From assembly GCA_052318935.1 (NCBI GenBank), contig JBQRKO010000011.1: a DNA stretch of 64,000 nt; one strand, given 5' to 3'. Under the pieces are notes generated by a model that worked only from the letters and a program-made list of their open reading frames with translations, was not told the origin of the DNA and did not search any database. This DNA is from Niallia sp052318935. GTDB lineage: Bacteria > Bacillota > Bacilli > Bacillales > Cytobacillaceae. Each line of letters starts with the position of its first letter. Positions within the stretch are counted from its first letter, which is position 1. This document shows, one piece after another, positions 25,214 to 34,327 of this stretch. A program made the position numbers and the translations under genes.

Positions 25214-26101
25214 TCAACAAGTAACGTTAATGTTACTTGTTTGCAAAGCTTTTTCAAGTTCACTTTGCTCTTCATTGCTTAAAGGAACCAGCGGCAAGCG
25301 AACCCTACCAACATGTATTCCATTTAGATTTAATGCAGCTTTTACCGGTGAAGGGCTTGGTGCTGTAAATAATGCTCTTATCATTGGGAGCAGTTTGCGA
25401 TGTAAAGAAGCAGCATTTTGGACATCGCCATTTTTAAAGGAATCAATCATTTCTTGCATCTCATTGCCAATGATGTGAGAAGCAACGGAAACAACTCCTA
25501 CTCCACCGATCGCTAATACTGGCATTGTTAATCCATCATCGCCACTATAGAGCGTAAAATCACTAGGTGTTTTGCTGATGATCTCTGCCATCGCATCCAA
25601 GTTGCCGCTTGCTTCCTTAATTGAAACAATATTAGGAATCTCTGAAAGACGAACGATTGTTTCGACAGAAATATTAACTACGCTTCGTCCTGGGATATTA
25701 TAAAGCATGACTGGCAAAGAAGTTGATTCAGCAATCGTTTTAAAGTGTTGGTACAATCCTTCTTGAGACGGTTTATTATAGTATGGAGCAACGAGCAAGA
25801 TGCCATCGACTCCTGTTTCCTCAGCAATTTTCGTTAAGCTAATCGAAGCTTTCGTGTTGTTTGAGCCAGTTCCAGCGATGACTGGAACTCTTCCGTCAAC
25901 AGCCTTTACTACAAATTTAAATAATTCGATCTTCTCTTCGGTGGTTAATGTTGGAGACTCTCCAGTTGTTCCAGCGACAACTAAAGCATCTGTTCCATTT
26001 GCAATTAAATATTCAACCAATTTTTTCGTTGCTTGAAAATCAATTTCATCATTATGATCAAACGGAGTAACCATTGCTGTTAATACTTGGCCAAAATTCA
26101 T
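25214..26101 (-). CDS. dapA: 4-hydroxy-tetrahydrodipicolinate synthase
   Basis: A 295-residue aldolase-fold enzyme condensing pyruvate with aspartate semialdehyde, the first committed step to lysine, dipicolinate and meso-diaminopimelate. AGTTGESPTL (substrate loop), YNIPGRS (catalytic Tyr of the proton relay) and VSIKEASG (Schiff-base Lys) are intact. The ATG at 26101 gives MNFGQVLTAM, matching B. subtilis DapA; a GTG at 26113 would add four residues. It lies alone behind a lysine riboswitch, so lysine should repress it. Confidence 0.96.
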   Translation of the reverse strand: MNFGQVLTAMVTPFDHNDEIDFQATKKLVEYLIANGTDALVVAGTTGESPTLTTEEKIELFKFVVKAVDGRVPVIAGTGSNNTKASISLTKIAEETGVDGILLVAPYYNKPSQEGLYQHFKTIAESTSLPVMLYNIPGRSVVNISVETIVRLSEIPNIVSIKEASGNLDAMAEIISKTPSDFTLYSGDDGLTMPVLAIGGVGVVSVASHIIGNEMQEMIDSFKNGDVQNAASLHRKLLPMIRALFTAPSPSPVKAALNLNGIHVGRVRLPLVPLSNEEQSELEKALQTSNINVTC

Positions 26102-26159
26102 AAACCTACACACCCTTTTTAAAATTTTTTAATTAGAGGTGATAGGGCCATTTTTTAGG

Positions 26160-26404
26160 AACGAAAAAAGCAGCAGCGAGGGAATGGCTGCTGCAGTAGA
26201 AACAAAATAAATAAAAATCGTTCCAGTGCGCAAGATAGCCCTCCATATAGTTTCCCATATGACAGTTCTGTATTTATTCAACAGCAGAACCAGCTTCAAG
26301 AACATGAGATTCTTTCTGCTTCGGCAAATACCCCTTTCCACAATTGTCATTGGATCTCATTCTCCTCAGATTGTGTACTCATGATCTTTGCACCTCTATC
26401 CTCA
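26160..26404 (-). ncRNA. Lysine riboswitch (L-box) leader of dapA
   Basis: On the minus strand the leader contains the L-box landmarks in correct order: ATAGAGGTGC at 26390-26399, GGAAAGGGG followed by GCCGAAGC (26318-26325), CTGTTGAATAAAT, and GGAGGGCTAT (26235-26244), closing with ATCTTG. These correspond one for one to the B. subtilis lysC L-box. The terminator at 26163 and the dapA start follow. Bound lysine should stabilise the terminator and shut dapA off. Confidence 0.93.
26163..26196 (-). terminator. Terminator of the lysine-riboswitch expression platform
   Basis: GCAGCAGCCATTCCC/TCGCTGCTGC on the minus strand is an 8-bp GC-rich stem followed by TTTTTT. It lies between the L-box aptamer and dapA and would be the off state. 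Confidence 0.85.
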
Positions 26405-26565
26405 CTTCAAAAAGTATTGAAATAAGAAAATATTTAATTGACTGTAATATAGCAGGAAATTGGTTCACATGCAAGGATTATATATTTTTTTTATAAAAAG
26501 TTTGATTAAATCCTGTATTAATAGAAACTTAATGATAAGTCATTCAAAGGCTTTTAATTATGATC

Positions 26566-27345
26566 TTATACCATTTTAAAATGCTCTAAAAATTTAGTAT
26601 TAAAATCTCCGCTCACGTATGTCTCATCGTTAAGAACTTGAAGATGGAATGGAATGGTTGTATGAATGCCTTCGATAATAAATTCACTAAGTGCTCTTTT
26701 CATACGGTCTATCGCTTCATTTCTTGTTTTCCCATAAGTGATTACTTTTGCAATCATTGAGTCATAATAGGGAGGAATTGTATACCCCTGATAAGCAGCG
26801 GAATCTACTCTTACTCCATATCCGCCTGATGGAAGGTATTTTTCAATTTTTCCAGCTGATGGCATAAAGTTTTTCTTTGGATTCTCAGCGTTAATCCTGC
26901 ACTCAATGGACCAGCCATTTAGGGATATCATGTCTTGTGATATTTTTAAAGGTTCCCCTGATGCAATATAGATTTGTTCTTTTATTAAATCAACATCTGT
27001 AACCATTTCTGTAACTAGGTGTTCCACTTGAATACGTGTGTTCATTTCCATAAAATAAAATTTATTCTCATTATAATCATAAATAAACTCTATTGTACCT
27101 GCGCCTGAATAATGAACAGCTTTTGCTGCACGAACAGCTGCCTCACCTATTTCATTTCTTTTTTCTTCTGTTATAGCAGGGGATGGTGTTTCTTCGATTA
27201 ATTTTTGTAAACGTCTCTGCATACTGCAATCCCGCGCATCTAAATGAATGGTATTTCCAAAGTTATCGGCTAAAATTTGAATTTCTACAGCCTAAAATCT
27301 TCTATAAATTTTTCAATATAAACGCCTGAATTGCCAAACGCTGTT
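26566..27345 (-). pseudogene. accC: Acetyl-CoA carboxylase biotin carboxylase (accC), 5' truncated and frameshifted
   Basis: The open frame 26566-27222 encodes the C-terminal 218 residues of a biotin carboxylase: EFIYDYNENKFYFMEMNTRIQVEHLVTEMVTDVDLI, IECRINAENP, YYDSMIAKVITYGKTR. Upstream, TAFGNSGVYIEKFIEDFR continues the protein but a single-base shift near 27291 is needed to reach VEIQILADNFGNTIHLDARDCSMQRR. The N-terminal half, with the ATP-grasp entry, is missing. The gene cannot make a working enzyme. It may have belonged to the YcsF/Pxp-type cluster, like the pxpA-like gene at 43725. Confidence 0.85.
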
Positions 27346-27541
27346 AAAGAGATATGGATAATTTATATAAAAATATTAATATTTAAAATATTTTTATAGT
27401 TTACTTTTTACAATAGACAAAGGCCTATTTTTCAGTGAATATATAGTCACAGACTATACATGGATAATCCTTTATAGGATCAATGCTCTTAAGTTGAATA
27501 ATAGGAGATTCATATCGATAGTGAAAGAGGAGGAATAGCTT

Positions 27542-28567
27542 ATGGCGACAAAAGAAAGAATAGAAAATTTAGTGAAGCATATAATAGATCCTTATTTTCA
27601 AAAATCTTTATCAGAAATAGATTCTATTAAAGAAATAAAATGGGATGAAAACAAAAATCATGTAAGTATAAAAGTGGCTATAGCTAAGTTGAATTCTTCA
27701 GAACAGTTGAAATTGCAGGGGAATATTGTATCTGTATTAAAAGAAAATGGAGTAGAGACGGTTGGACTTAGATTTACCCAACTGCCAAGAGAGAGGACGA
27801 ATGCAATAAAAGAAGCACAAAAACCAAAAGGATCCCCTGTTTATATTGCAATTGCTAGTGGAAAAGGGGGCGTAGGGAAATCTACCGTTTCAGTTAATAT
27901 TGCAGTATCACTTGCAAGGTTAGGGAAAAAAGTTGGAATAATAGATGCGGATATTTATGGCTTTAGCGTTCCAGATATGATGGGAATAACGACACGCCCT
28001 ACTGTTGAAAATGAAAAAATAATTCCTGTGAAACGTTTCGGTGTAAAAGTAATGTCAATGGGTTTTTTCGTGGATGATAATTCCCCTATTCTTTGGAGAG
28101 GCCCAATGCTAGGAAAAATGATTGCTAGATTTCTTCATGAAGTAGAGTGGGGAGATTTAGATTATCTTATCCTTGATTTGCCTCCAGGTACAGGAGATGT
28201 TGCTTTGGACGTGCATTCCTTGCTACCTTCAAGCAAAGAAATTATTGTAACCACCCCACATCCAACTGCCGCATTTGTTGCAGCAAGAGCAGGAGGAATG
28301 GCTTTAAAAGCAAAACATGAAGTAATTGGTATTATTGAAAATATGTCCTATTTAGAAAGCAAAACAACTGGAGAAAAAGAATATGTATTTGGCCAAGGAG
28401 GAGGCAGCAGGCTGGCAGAGGAAATGAATATTCCTCTATTAGGCCAATTGCCTATAGTTCAACCTTATTGGGATGAAGAAAATTTCGCTCCTTCTATTTA
28501 TCAAGAAGATCACGTAACAGGTATTAAATATAAGGAAATAGCAGAACAAATAATAAAATTAGAATGA
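27542..28567 (+). CDS. salA: SalA/Mrp (NBP35/ApbC) family P-loop ATPase
   Basis: A 341-residue MinD-like ATPase. Residues 1-90 form the DUF59-like N-domain, then ASGKGGVGKSTVSVNIAVSLARLGKKV (deviant Walker A, about residue 104), IDADIYGFSVPDMMG, and DYLILDLPPGTGDVALDVH (Walker B-like). It closely follows B. subtilis SalA (YbaL), where the protein represses scoC and is phosphorylated. The Mrp family also includes Fe-S carriers, but no C-terminal CxxC was seen. AGGAGG lies just before the ATG. Confidence 0.85.
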   Translation: MATKERIENLVKHIIDPYFQKSLSEIDSIKEIKWDENKNHVSIKVAIAKLNSSEQLKLQGNIVSVLKENGVETVGLRFTQLPRERTNAIKEAQKPKGSPVYIAIASGKGGVGKSTVSVNIAVSLARLGKKVGIIDADIYGFSVPDMMGITTRPTVENEKIIPVKRFGVKVMSMGFFVDDNSPILWRGPMLGKMIARFLHEVEWGDLDYLILDLPPGTGDVALDVHSLLPSSKEIIVTTPHPTAAFVAARAGGMALKAKHEVIGIIENMSYLESKTTGEKEYVFGQGGGSRLAEEMNIPLLGQLPIVQPYWDEENFAPSIYQEDHVTGIKYKEIAEQIIKLE

Positions 28568-28654
28568 TTAAATAAAGAATTATCTTAAAATTGCAATAAT
28601 TAATCAGGTGAATTATGTTAAAATTAACCAAAAGGAAGAAGGGAGTTTTGGCAA

Positions 28655-29680
28655 ATGGAAAAGACAAGTGTTGATTGGGAAAACCTTGGATTTGCTTATA
28701 GAAAAACAAATCAGCGATATGTTTCTAATTTTAAAGACGGAAAATGGGATGAAGGCATTTTAACAGAGGATAGCAATATTGTAATCAATGAATGTGCCGG
28801 TGTTCTTCAGTATGCCCAGACATGTTTTGAAGGGATGAAAGCATATACCACGCAAGACGGAAAAATTGTTATTTTTCGACCGGAGCTAAATGCACAGCGT
28901 TTGGAAGATTCTGCGAAGAGAATACATATGGCTCCATTTCCAAAAAATCGGTTTATTGATGCCGTTGTACAGACAGTAAAAGCGAACGCTGCATATGTAC
29001 CGCCTTATGGCTCTGGTGCTTCCTTATATGTACGTCCTTATCTGTTCGGAACCAACCCAACTATTGGTGTTAAACCAGCTGAAGAATTCCAGTTTAGAAT
29101 ATTTACTACACCAGTTGGTCCTTATTTTAAAGGAGGAGCAAAGCCAATTACCCTATGTGTCAGTGATTATGACCGTGCTGCCCCTCATGGAACCGGAAAT
29201 GCCAAGTTAGGACTTAACTATGCTATGAGTCTTCATGCTCTTATAACGGCACATGAAAATGGATTTGATGAAAATATGTATTTGGATTCTGCAACTAGAA
29301 CAAAAGTAGAAGAAACAGGCGGCGCCAATTTCATATTTGTTACAAAGGACAACAAAGTGGTTACACCTAAGTCAGAAACCATTCTACCATCCATTACCCG
29401 CCGGTCACTGATGGTAATTGCTAAGGAATATCTTGGCCTTGAAGTAGAGGAAAGAGAAGTATACTTTAAGGAAGTGAAAGATTTTGCAGAATGTGGTTTG
29501 TGTGGAACAGCAGCGGTTATTTCACCAGTCGGTAAAATAAACGATCATGGGAACGAAATATGCTTCCCAAGTGGCATGTCAGAAATGGGACCTATTTTGA
29601 AAAAATTATATGATACACTTACTGGAATCCAGTTAGGAAGCATAGAAGCTCCTGAAGGTTGGATAAAAGTGATTGAATAA
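28655..29680 (+). CDS. ilvE: Branched-chain amino acid aminotransferase
   Basis: A 341-residue fold-type IV transaminase. Key segments are FEGMKAYTTQDGKIVIFRPELNAQRL, SLYVRPYLFGTNPTIGVKPAEEF, the PLP lysine in NAKLGLNYAMSL, and TRRSLMVIAKEYLGLEVEER near the substrate-binding loop. It converts Val, Leu and Ile to their 2-oxo acids in both directions. GAAGAAGGGAG lies upstream of the ATG. It is a single gene ended by a terminator at 29712. Confidence 0.94.
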   Translation: MEKTSVDWENLGFAYRKTNQRYVSNFKDGKWDEGILTEDSNIVINECAGVLQYAQTCFEGMKAYTTQDGKIVIFRPELNAQRLEDSAKRIHMAPFPKNRFIDAVVQTVKANAAYVPPYGSGASLYVRPYLFGTNPTIGVKPAEEFQFRIFTTPVGPYFKGGAKPITLCVSDYDRAAPHGTGNAKLGLNYAMSLHALITAHENGFDENMYLDSATRTKVEETGGANFIFVTKDNKVVTPKSETILPSITRRSLMVIAKEYLGLEVEEREVYFKEVKDFAECGLCGTAAVISPVGKINDHGNEICFPSGMSEMGPILKKLYDTLTGIQLGSIEAPEGWIKVIE

Positions 29681-30037
29681 TCAATATTATTTTTAGTAGC
29701 GTTTAAACATTGGATGACGGACAAAGGAGTCTGTCATTCGTTTTTTTTACCAAAAATACAAGATAAAAAATATTTTGATACAAAATAATTAGAATATGAA
29801 AATTTTCATTATAAAAACTAACTAAAGATTGTTATCTGAAAATTCATTCTTATTGTATGTATTATCTAATGCTTTATTTAGGCTTTTATAAGTAAAATTA
29901 AGTTGCAAGAATTGATTTACTTATAAAAGTTTTGGGATTCGCATAAGAAAACCTATAAATCTACATAGAAAAAAATAGTTGGAAATTTTCTCCTATGTAA
30001 TTAGTATGTTTTTAGTAATTAGATTGGAGTTCAGAAA
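29681..30037. other. Intergenic region with ilvE terminator
   Basis: It holds the terminator at 29712 and then about 290 bp of AT-rich DNA without a supported gene. Confidence 0.5.
29712..29748 (+). terminator. Rho-independent terminator of ilvE
   Basis: GATGACGGAC-aaagga-GTCTGTCATT followed by a run of eight T. Confidence 0.88.
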
Positions 30038-31012
30038 ATGTTACAAAGATTAAATGCTTTTCTCGGAAAATGGATGGCTCTTCTTACACCTATTAGTGTC
30101 ATTATTGGTGTACTTTTAGCCAATTTTCTACATCACCTTTCTTTTTTAGTTCCTTGGATATTTGCTGCTATGACCTTTACTGGCAGCCTCACATCTAATT
30201 TCAAATCAGTAAAACACACTATTACTCATCCATTATCATTAATTTTAACGTTAGCTGTTTTACATATCATTACCCCATTATGGGCATTTGCGATTGGGCA
30301 TTTATTTTTTCAAAATGATCCTTTTACTATTACCGGATTAACATTGGCAGTTGTTATTCCTACGGGGATTACAAGCGTAATTTGGGTTTCGATGTATAAA
30401 GGAAATGTGCCGCTGACATTGGCTATCATCTTATTAGATACATTGCTTTCTCCTTTTCTTGTTCCACTCAGCATGTCGTTTTTTGTGGGAGAAAGTGTTC
30501 ACTTGGAAATATGGGGGATGATGAAGGGGTTATTGGGTATGATTGTATTACCTTCTATAGCTGGCATGGCGATTAACCAATATTCCAAGTCTGTTGCAGA
30601 AAAATGGAATAAAACATTAGCTCCTTTTTCTAAAGTAGAATTAGCAGCTGTTGTCAGCATCAATAGCTCTGTTGTTGCACCTTACTTACGCCATATTGAT
30701 AAAAAATTTATTCAAATTGCGTTGACGATTTTTTTGATTGCTTTATCTGGGTATTTTTTCGCTTGGATTCTTGGTGTTTTAACCAAAAGAAGCAAAGAAG
30801 AAATCATTGGCATGATTTATACGGGCGGCATGAGGAATATAAGTGCCGGTGCTGTTTTAGCAGTAAGCTTCTTCCCACCCGCAGTTGCAATGCCCGTAGT
30901 AATCGGCATGTTATTTCAACAAATACTAGCTGCGTTTTATGGACAGTTAATTAAAATTTTTTATTCAAAGTCAACTCAGGTTAAAGCTGAAGTAAACGAA
31001 TCGAAATATTAA
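30038..31012 (+). CDS. Bile acid:sodium symporter family (BASS/YocS-like) transporter
   Basis: A 324-residue membrane protein with about nine helices. The family's central element is seen: LTLAVVIPTGITSVIWVSMYKGNVPLTLAIILLDTLLSPFLVP, and later GGMRNISAGAVLAVSFFPPAVAMPVV. BASS proteins carry organic acids (pyruvate, bile acids, pantoate) with sodium. It lies next to an IclR regulator and a hydantoinase-type locus, so it may import that pathway's substrate, though it is transcribed separately. Confidence 0.88.
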   Translation: MLQRLNAFLGKWMALLTPISVIIGVLLANFLHHLSFLVPWIFAAMTFTGSLTSNFKSVKHTITHPLSLILTLAVLHIITPLWAFAIGHLFFQNDPFTITGLTLAVVIPTGITSVIWVSMYKGNVPLTLAIILLDTLLSPFLVPLSMSFFVGESVHLEIWGMMKGLLGMIVLPSIAGMAINQYSKSVAEKWNKTLAPFSKVELAAVVSINSSVVAPYLRHIDKKFIQIALTIFLIALSGYFFAWILGVLTKRSKEEIIGMIYTGGMRNISAGAVLAVSFFPPAVAMPVVIGMLFQQILAAFYGQLIKIFYSKSTQVKAEVNESKY

Positions 31013-31128
31013 ATAGATCTTTAAAAAGCTAATAGAGTTTTTTAATAACTCTTACGTATATAGATACTTACGATCACTGTCAATTCTTCTTCTTAGTAGA
31101 ATTCACGGCTTAATTTATAATCGTAAAC

Positions 31129-31163
31129 AAAAAAAGAAACGTTGTGGCTAGCGTTTCTTTTTT
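31129..31163. terminator. Bidirectional terminator between transporter and iclR
   Basis: AAAGAAACG-ttgtggctag-CGTTTCTTT with A and T tracts on both sides. It serves both converging genes. Confidence 0.85.
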
Positions 31164-31182
31164 TCAGTTTATGCTTCTAAAT

Positions 31183-31938
31183 TTATGTTAGGGTTTCCGT
31201 ATATCCTAGCTTTATAGAAATTTCTTTAGCTGCTTCTTTCACTTTTTCAATAAATAGGGGCTCTTTTTCTTTTGTAAAAATCGTATCAATTCCTGAAATG
31301 GTAAGCCCTGCTATTGGGACGCCTCGATGATTAAAAATAGGTGCTGCAATACCTGCTCCTAGATCCGTTATTTCAGAGTAGCTGACTGCATATCCATCCT
31401 CTTTCGATTTCTTTAATACTCGGCGAAGTTCGTTAGGATTGGTTATTGTATTTGAGGCGAGTTTGATGAGTTTTGTATTAGAAAGGTAGGTTTCTAACTG
31501 TTCTTTTTCTAAGAAAGCCAAAATAATTCGCGAGCCTGCTCCTGCATATAAGGGAGATTTTTGACCTATTTGAGAGTAAAGCCGTATTGGTTGTTCAGAT
31601 TCTACAGAGGCAATATTGACGGTTTCACTTTCTTGAAGGTATGTAAGAATGATCGTTTCCTCTACCTCTTCCTTTAATTTATGCATAATAGGAGAAGCAA
31701 TTGTATTAATATCTAATCTTTTATGGACTAAGTCTCCGAATTGCAGAAAGAATAATCCGAGTGAATACCTTCCATTCTCATCTTTTTCAAGGAAACCAAT
31801 CTCTTCAAATGCATTTACAATTCTCTGAACAGATGTTTTGGGCTTTCCTGAAAGTTGAACGATTTCATTTAGATTTAGTTTAGGGTGCTTAATAAAAAGA
31901 TACAGAACGTCCATTGATTTCACAATTGTTACATTCAT
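31183..31938 (-). CDS. IclR-family transcriptional regulator
   Basis: A 251-residue regulator. The N-terminal winged helix is KSMDVLYLFIKHPKLNLNEIVQLSGKPKTSVQRIVNAFEEIGFLEKDENGRYSLG; the C-terminal ligand domain has GAGSRIILAFLEKEQL and YAVSYSEITDLGAGIAAPIFNHRGVPIAGLTISG, as in IclR, KdgR and related sensors of small acids. AAGGAG precedes the ATG. It is divergent from hyuA and the operator-like repeats at 32114-32156 lie between, so it probably controls the hyuA-hyuB-dehydrogenase operon. Confidence 0.92.
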   Translation of the reverse strand: MNVTIVKSMDVLYLFIKHPKLNLNEIVQLSGKPKTSVQRIVNAFEEIGFLEKDENGRYSLGLFFLQFGDLVHKRLDINTIASPIMHKLKEEVEETIILTYLQESETVNIASVESEQPIRLYSQIGQKSPLYAGAGSRIILAFLEKEQLETYLSNTKLIKLASNTITNPNELRRVLKKSKEDGYAVSYSEITDLGAGIAAPIFNHRGVPIAGLTISGIDTIFTKEKEPLFIEKVKEAAKEISIKLGYTETLT

Positions 31939-32113
31939 AAATATTTCTCCTTTTCCACATATAAACTAATCATGACATACAAATTTTTATGTTACAAGAG
32001 CTTCCGAATAATTTCTTATTAGTCCATATAAAAGAAAGTGTTGATAATAACATAAAATTTTATGTTAATAAATCTTACAAGTTAGTTGAAAGAGGATATG
32101 GGACATAGTATAG

Positions 32114-32156
32114 TTCATTTAAACCGAAATTCGGTTTTTGAAAACCGAAAAATGAA
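32114..32156. promoter_or_regulatory. Nested palindromes in the iclR-hyuA divergent region, candidate IclR operator
   Basis: AAACCGAAATTCGGTTT (32121-32137) overlaps CGGTTTTTGAAAACCG, and the whole is framed by TTCATTT and AAATGAA. Such overlapping AT/CG palindromes fit a tetrameric IclR protein. Binding is inferred. Confidence 0.6.
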
Positions 32157-32200
32157 TTCAGATTGATCTTCATTACAAAAAATTATATTGGAGGTAGAAT

Positions 32201-34327
32201 ATGACAAAAGTAAATATTGGTATTGATATTGGTGGTACATTTACAGATTTAGTCTTTCTTGATGAAGAAGGGAATCGATTTTATGGAAAAACGCTTACTA
32301 CATACCCGGATCCATCTGTAGGATTTTTAAAGGGACTGGATGAAAATTTAGAGAAGTATGGGTTTTCATATGGAGACATTCAATCCATCATCCATGGCAC
32401 AACATTAGTTGTTAATGCCTTAATAGAAAGAAAAGGGGTAAAAACGGCATTAATAACAACAGAAGGATTTCGTGATCAAATCGAAATTGGGACAGAGAAC
32501 CGATATGATCTATATGATTTGTTTTTGGAAAAACCTGAGATGCTTGTCCCACGATCCCTAAGATTTCCCGTAAAGGAAAGAATGCTTGCATCGGGTGAAA
32601 TTTTTGTTGCATTGGATGAAGAAAATGTAAAAGAAGTATTTAAGGAATTAGTAAAACAGAATGTAGAAGCTGTCGCAGTATGTTTATTGCATAGCTATAA
32701 AAATCCTGTACATGAAAAGAGAATTATGGAAATTGGCAAAGAAGAGGCTCCGCAAATTCGTATATCCATTTCTTCAGAAGTATCACCGGAAATTCGGGAA
32801 TACCAAAGGACTACCACGACAATAGCAAATGTATATGTGCAGCCGATTGTAGAAAAATATTTAAATCGCTTAGAGGAAGAACTGGACAACAGAGGTTTTG
32901 TAGGGCAATTTCATATGATGCTATCTGGTGGCGGCACTTGTACGATTCCAACAGCAATTCAATTTCCGATTCGCATATTAGAATCAGGTCCAGTTGGAGG
33001 AGCTATGGCTGCATCCTTTTATAGTAAGCTTTGTGATTTAAACAATCTCCTCGTTTTTGATATGGGCGGGACAACAGCAAAAGCAAGCGTTGTAGATGAT
33101 GGAGTTCCGTTAGTGACCAACGAGTTTGAAGTAGGACGTGCCCATCGATTTATGAAAGGCAGCGGCATACCAGTGAAGGTTCCAGTAATTGAAATGATTG
33201 AGATTGGTGCGGGTGGTGGAAGCATTGCCCATGTTGATCGACTTGGATTGTTAAAGGTTGGACCGGAAAGTGCTAGTTCAGAACCGGGACCAGCATGCTA
33301 TGGACGAGGTGGATTAAATCCTACGGTAACGGATGCAGACGTAGTATTAGGCTACTTAAACCCAGATTTCTTTTTAGGGGGAGAGATGGCATTAGACGCA
33401 GATGCATCTTACAAGGCAATTGAAGAAAAAGTTGCAAAGCCGCTTGGTTTAAGTGTTGTAGAAGCCGCTTGGGGAATACATCAAGTAGTAAACGAAAATA
33501 TGGCAAGTGCTGCTCGCATTCATACGGTGGAAAAAGGAAAGGATATTACAGATTATCCATTGTTTGCAACAGGAGGAGCAGGACCCGTGCATGTATGCAA
33601 TGTAGCTTCTATCTTGGATATCTCAACAGTTATTTCACCAGTAGGAGCAGGAGTCGGCTCAGCATTTGGTTTTCTATCCTCGCCAATAGCTTTTGATTTT
33701 GTAAGAAGCTATCAAGGCCGCCTTGATCAAATGAACTGGTCAGAGGTAATGAAATTACTGAAGGAAATGGAACAAGAAGGAGAGCGTCTTCTTGCTAAGT
33801 CCAATATTTCATCCAATGACATTCAAATATTTAGAAGTTGTGAAATGAGGTACACTGGCCAAAGTTATGAAATCAGAGTGCCAATTCCAAATGAAACATT
33901 AACAGAACAATCATTTCATACAATTAAACGAAACTTTGAGATCCAATATGAAGAGTTATACGCGGAAGCTTTAAATGACATGGCGATTGAAACGTTGAAT
34001 TGGCGTGTCATTGTCCAAGGGCCGATACCGGAAATAAACCTAAACCTGCAAGCGAAAAATGATCAAAAAGTGGAGCCTAAGAATTATCGAAACGTTTATT
34101 TTGGAGAATATGCGGATTATCGATTAACACCTGTATATGATCGGAAAAATTTACATTCTGGAATCTCTATAAAAGGTCCTGCCATTATTGAAGAAAGGGA
34201 ATCTACAATGGTCGTAACACCAGGATTCTCTATATCAGTGGATCCATTTTTAAATTTAATTTTACAAAAAGAGAAACACATAGAGGGAGATGAAGTTAAT
34301 GGCAAATTTGCAAAACAGCACATTTAA
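32201..34327 (+). CDS. hyuA: Hydantoinase/oxoprolinase family protein, subunit A
   Basis: A 708-residue protein of the HyuA/acetone- and acetophenone-carboxylase-alpha family. The actin-like ATPase start INIGIDIGGTFTDLVFLDEEG (approx. residues 4-24), LLSGGGTCTIPTAIQFPIRILESGPVGGA, LLVFDMGGTTAKASVVDDG and GAGGGSIAHVDRLGLLKVGPESASSEPGPACYGRGG are all present. Members ATP-dependently open hydantoin or oxoproline rings or carboxylate ketones. The companion subunit B overlaps its 3' end. Which substrate is used cannot be decided by eye. Confidence 0.92.
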   Translation: MTKVNIGIDIGGTFTDLVFLDEEGNRFYGKTLTTYPDPSVGFLKGLDENLEKYGFSYGDIQSIIHGTTLVVNALIERKGVKTALITTEGFRDQIEIGTENRYDLYDLFLEKPEMLVPRSLRFPVKERMLASGEIFVALDEENVKEVFKELVKQNVEAVAVCLLHSYKNPVHEKRIMEIGKEEAPQIRISISSEVSPEIREYQRTTTTIANVYVQPIVEKYLNRLEEELDNRGFVGQFHMMLSGGGTCTIPTAIQFPIRILESGPVGGAMAASFYSKLCDLNNLLVFDMGGTTAKASVVDDGVPLVTNEFEVGRAHRFMKGSGIPVKVPVIEMIEIGAGGGSIAHVDRLGLLKVGPESASSEPGPACYGRGGLNPTVTDADVVLGYLNPDFFLGGEMALDADASYKAIEEKVAKPLGLSVVEAAWGIHQVVNENMASAARIHTVEKGKDITDYPLFATGGAGPVHVCNVASILDISTVISPVGAGVGSAFGFLSSPIAFDFVRSYQGRLDQMNWSEVMKLLKEMEQEGERLLAKSNISSNDIQIFRSCEMRYTGQSYEIRVPIPNETLTEQSFHTIKRNFEIQYEELYAEALNDMAIETLNWRVIVQGPIPEINLNLQAKNDQKVEPKNYRNVYFGEYADYRLTPVYDRKNLHSGISIKGPAIIEERESTMVVTPGFSISVDPFLNLILQKEKHIEGDEVNGKFAKQHI

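Noticed and set aside
26129..26350. Open frame of 73 codons on the minus strand
   Set aside because: It lies inside the lysine riboswitch and its terminator; the RNA motifs explain the sequence better than a protein.
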